Assembly: GCA_015056495.1 (NCBI GenBank)
Contig: SVGC01000018.1
Location: 1-64,000, forward strand
Reading direction: 5' to 3'
DNA: 64,000 bases
Source: Butyrivibrio sp.
Lineage (GTDB): Bacteria; Bacillota; Clostridia; Lachnospirales; Lachnospiraceae
The notes below the pieces were generated by a model that saw only the letters and a program-made list of their open reading frames with translations, did no database searches and was not told where the DNA came from. The position numbers were made by a program, and so were the translations under genes. Of the stretch, positions 62,150 through 64,000 are shown piece by piece (position 1 is the first letter of the stretch; each line of letters begins with the position of its first letter).

Positions 62150-63214
62150 ATGTTTTCAGTAAAACTTCTGAAAGTAGTCTTTTTTACAGAAAAGGGCAAA
62201 GCCTTGGCAGACAGGATCTTTAACAATTGGGATCAGGCTGTGCCAGCGTTTAAAGAAAAAGATGAACAACTTGATATGTGGGTACAAAAGGCATTTGAGG
62301 AGCATCAGCCAATTTTATTTATTGGAGCTACAGGAATTGCAGTAAGAAAGATCGCACCATTTTTGCAGAATAAGCTTATTGACAGTTCTGTTGTGGTGAT
62401 AGATGAGCTTGGGCAGTTTGTGATACCTCTTTTATCAGGCCATTATGGCGGAGCTAATGAGCTGGCAAGCCTTTTGGCTGGGCGCCTTGGAGCTACGCTT
62501 GTGATCACAACTGCTACTGATATCAATAAAGCTTTTGCCATCGATGTATTTGCAAAGGAAAATGGCCTTTTTATATCAGATAAGGACAAGATCAAGCGCG
62601 TATCTTCAAAGATCCTGAAAGGCGAAAAAGTACTGTATAAGTGTGATGTGGAAGATGCTGTTTTTATAGGAAAAAGGCCTGAACTGGTGCATTGTAAAGC
62701 AGAGCTTAATGATGACCTCCAAGATAGTATTTCCAAGGAAAGCATAGATTTTTCCATAGAAGATGGAGAGAAGGCTCATCAAGCTGTTTCAGGCTCCCTG
62801 AGACTTTTTCCTAAGCGTATGGTCCTTGGAATTGGCTGCAAAAAAGGCAAAAGCTATGAGGATTTAAAGGCATTTGTACTTGGTAAATATGATGAAGACA
62901 GGCTTAGAGGCGAGCTCTATGCCATATGTTCCATTGATCTAAAGCAGAGAGAGCCTGGACTTATCATGTTATCCCAGTATCTGGGAGTGCCTTTTATAAC
63001 ATATACCACTGCTGAGCTTGAAGAGGCTCCAGGAACATATGAGGATTCAGATTTTGTAAAAAAGACAGTAGGAGTAGGCAATGTCTGCGAAAGGGCGGCC
63101 ATGCTTGGCGCAGGCAGTGGAGCAGAGATAGTTATAAGAAAAACAGTAGGAGACGGAATGACTCTTGCTGAAAGTAGAAGAAAGAAGATAGAGATCAGAT
63201 GGCAGGAAAAATAA
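62150..63214 (+). CDS. cbiG: Cobalt-precorrin-5A hydrolase (CbiG)
   Basis: CbiG opens the lactone ring of cobalt-precorrin-5A with release of acetaldehyde. The family pattern is visible in ILFIGATGIAVRKIAPFLQN, VIDELGQFVIPLLSGHYGGA and NELASLLAGRLGATLVITTA. The C-terminal domain has LGIGCKKGKSYEDL and ICSIDLKQREPGLIMLSQYL. The full-length 354-residue form has both N- and C-terminal domains. GAGG precedes the ATG, and the end overlaps cbiH by 16 nt. Confidence 0.95.
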   Translation: MFSVKLLKVVFFTEKGKALADRIFNNWDQAVPAFKEKDEQLDMWVQKAFEEHQPILFIGATGIAVRKIAPFLQNKLIDSSVVVIDELGQFVIPLLSGHYGGANELASLLAGRLGATLVITTATDINKAFAIDVFAKENGLFISDKDKIKRVSSKILKGEKVLYKCDVEDAVFIGKRPELVHCKAELNDDLQDSISKESIDFSIEDGEKAHQAVSGSLRLFPKRMVLGIGCKKGKSYEDLKAFVLGKYDEDRLRGELYAICSIDLKQREPGLIMLSQYLGVPFITYTTAELEEAPGTYEDSDFVKKTVGVGNVCERAAMLGAGSGAEIVIRKTVGDGMTLAESRRKKIEIRWQEK

Positions 63215-63939
63215 TTATAGTAGGTATGGGGCCTGGAGACAGCTCCATGATGACCGGCGAGGCTTTTGAAGCCATGAAAAATAGCGATATTATTGTGGGA
63301 TACACGGTATATGTGGATCTAGTCAGAAATCTGTTTGAGGATAAAGAATTTTTTACAACTCCTATGAAACAGGAAATTGAACGCTGCAAGGCTTGTTTTG
63401 ATTTTGCTCTTGATGGAAAAAATGTTGCATTTATCTGCAGCGGTGATGCAGGTGTCTATGGCATGGCAGCTCCAATGTATGAGCTTTCTGAACAATATCC
63501 GGAGGTAGAGCTTACTGTGATACCAGGGGTCACCGCCGCTCTTTCTGGAGCAGCACTTCTCGGAGCGCCTTTAAATCACGATTTTTGCGTAATATCCTTA
63601 AGTGACCTGCTCACTCCGTGGGAACTTATCACTAAGAGGCTTGAAGCGGCTATACATGGTGATTTTGCCATTGCCATCTACAATCCATCCAGTAAAAAGA
63701 GGCATGATCATCTGCAAAAGGCTTGTGACATCATGATAAATGCAGGAGCAGAGCTGGATAGAGCCTGCGGATATGTAGAAAATATAGGCAGAGACGGCAC
63801 AAAGACCTGCACCTGCACCCTCAGGGAACTTAGAGATTCTGAGGTAAACATGTTTACAACAGTGTTTGTTGGTAATTCAAGATCGAGACTGATAAATGGC
63901 AAAATAGTTACTCCACGAGGATATAGGATCAATGAATAA
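63199..63939 (+). CDS. cbiH: Cobalt-precorrin-3 C17-methyltransferase (CbiH/CobJ)
   Basis: A SAM-dependent methylase that contracts the ring by methylating C17. It starts IIIVGMGPGDSSMMTGEAFE and contains GYTVYVDLVRN, ICSGDAGVYGMAAPMYE, VIPGVTAALSGAALLGAPLN, CVISLSDLLTPWELI and IAIYNPSSKKR, the CbiH-specific set. The 246-residue length is standard. It overlaps cbiG by 16 nt and the next gene by 8 nt. Confidence 0.97.
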   Translation: MAGKIIIVGMGPGDSSMMTGEAFEAMKNSDIIVGYTVYVDLVRNLFEDKEFFTTPMKQEIERCKACFDFALDGKNVAFICSGDAGVYGMAAPMYELSEQYPEVELTVIPGVTAALSGAALLGAPLNHDFCVISLSDLLTPWELITKRLEAAIHGDFAIAIYNPSSKKRHDHLQKACDIMINAGAELDRACGYVENIGRDGTKTCTCTLRELRDSEVNMFTTVFVGNSRSRLINGKIVTPRGYRINE

Positions 63940-64000
63940 AGTCATTATATTTGGCGGTACAACTGAAGGAAAGCAGCTGGCCTGTGAACTGGCTTCATAT
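63932..64000 (+). CDS. cbiJ: Start of precorrin-6A/cobalt-precorrin-6A reductase (CbiJ), cut by the window end
   Basis: ATG 63932 overlaps the cbiH end by 8 nt. The 23 visible residues read MNKVIIFGGTTEGKQLACEL and then ASY, which is the nucleotide-binding start (IxxFGGTTEGR/K) of CbiJ/CobK reductases. The gene continues beyond the window. The position after cbiH is common in anaerobic operons. Confidence 0.85.
   Translation, partial: MNKVIIFGGTTEGKQLACELASY

Overview
The window looks like chromosome of an anaerobic, AT-rich Firmicute of the family Lachnospiraceae, most likely Butyrivibrio or Pseudobutyrivibrio. This rests on the protein types (polysaccharide and alpha-glucan use, NSS symporter, oxygen-independent cobalamin pathway, Old Yellow Enzyme-type flavoenzyme), on Gram-positive ribosome-binding sites and on dispersed palindromes; no rRNA marker is present. 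No tRNA, rRNA, CRISPR array, complete IS element or prophage was recognised.

Layout. 1-4990: end of a type I restriction-modification locus (tail of an upstream gene, hsdS, a small zinc-ribbon gene, hsdR). 5126-6238: a GH105 unsaturated glycuronyl hydrolase. 6341-8131 (minus): an error-prone Y-family polymerase with a YolD-like partner behind a LexA-box promoter. 8183-8780: non-coding, with three inverted-arm units and a decayed element with terminal inverted repeats. 8781-16260: an alpha-glucan locus (LacI regulator, operators, lipoprotein, GH13 enzyme, MalEFG-type importer). 16308-18852: a MerR regulator and a flavin/iron-sulphur ene-reductase sharing one operator sequence. 19094-25174: a five-gene overlapping operon of MacA/MacB-like exporter plus two-component system.

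25395-27150: small XRE regulator, a candidate 44-residue ORF, a striking non-coding array of eight units at 53-54 nt spacing (9-nt inverted arms around exactly 20 nt), and a PD-(D/E)XK-like protein. 27307-34401: GNAT acetyltransferase, a probable tnpB relic, NSS symporter, AraC regulator with a GH2 glycosidase, and a nucleoside-hydrolase-like protein, with REP-like palindromes between genes.

34592-48366: a compact one-strand cluster that I could not match to a known pathway: three GT2 glycosyltransferases, three condensation-fold acyltransferase-like proteins (two a tandem duplication), a membrane acyltransferase, a heterodimeric ABC exporter and an APH-type kinase. It looks like assembly and export of an acylated glycoconjugate or glycolipid. 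48422-52598: a STAS anti-sigma antagonist converging on a glgX/SpoIIE-phosphatase pair.

52733-64000: a cobalamin riboswitch and terminator precede an operon that joins corrinoid handling at the membrane (an exported CbiK-like chelatase lipoprotein and a BtuFCD-like importer) with anaerobic cobalamin synthesis (cbiP, C, D, F, G, H and the start of cbiJ), running off the window end. The chelatase and the binding protein appear to carry the same extra beta-rich domain, suggesting that they act on a common ligand.
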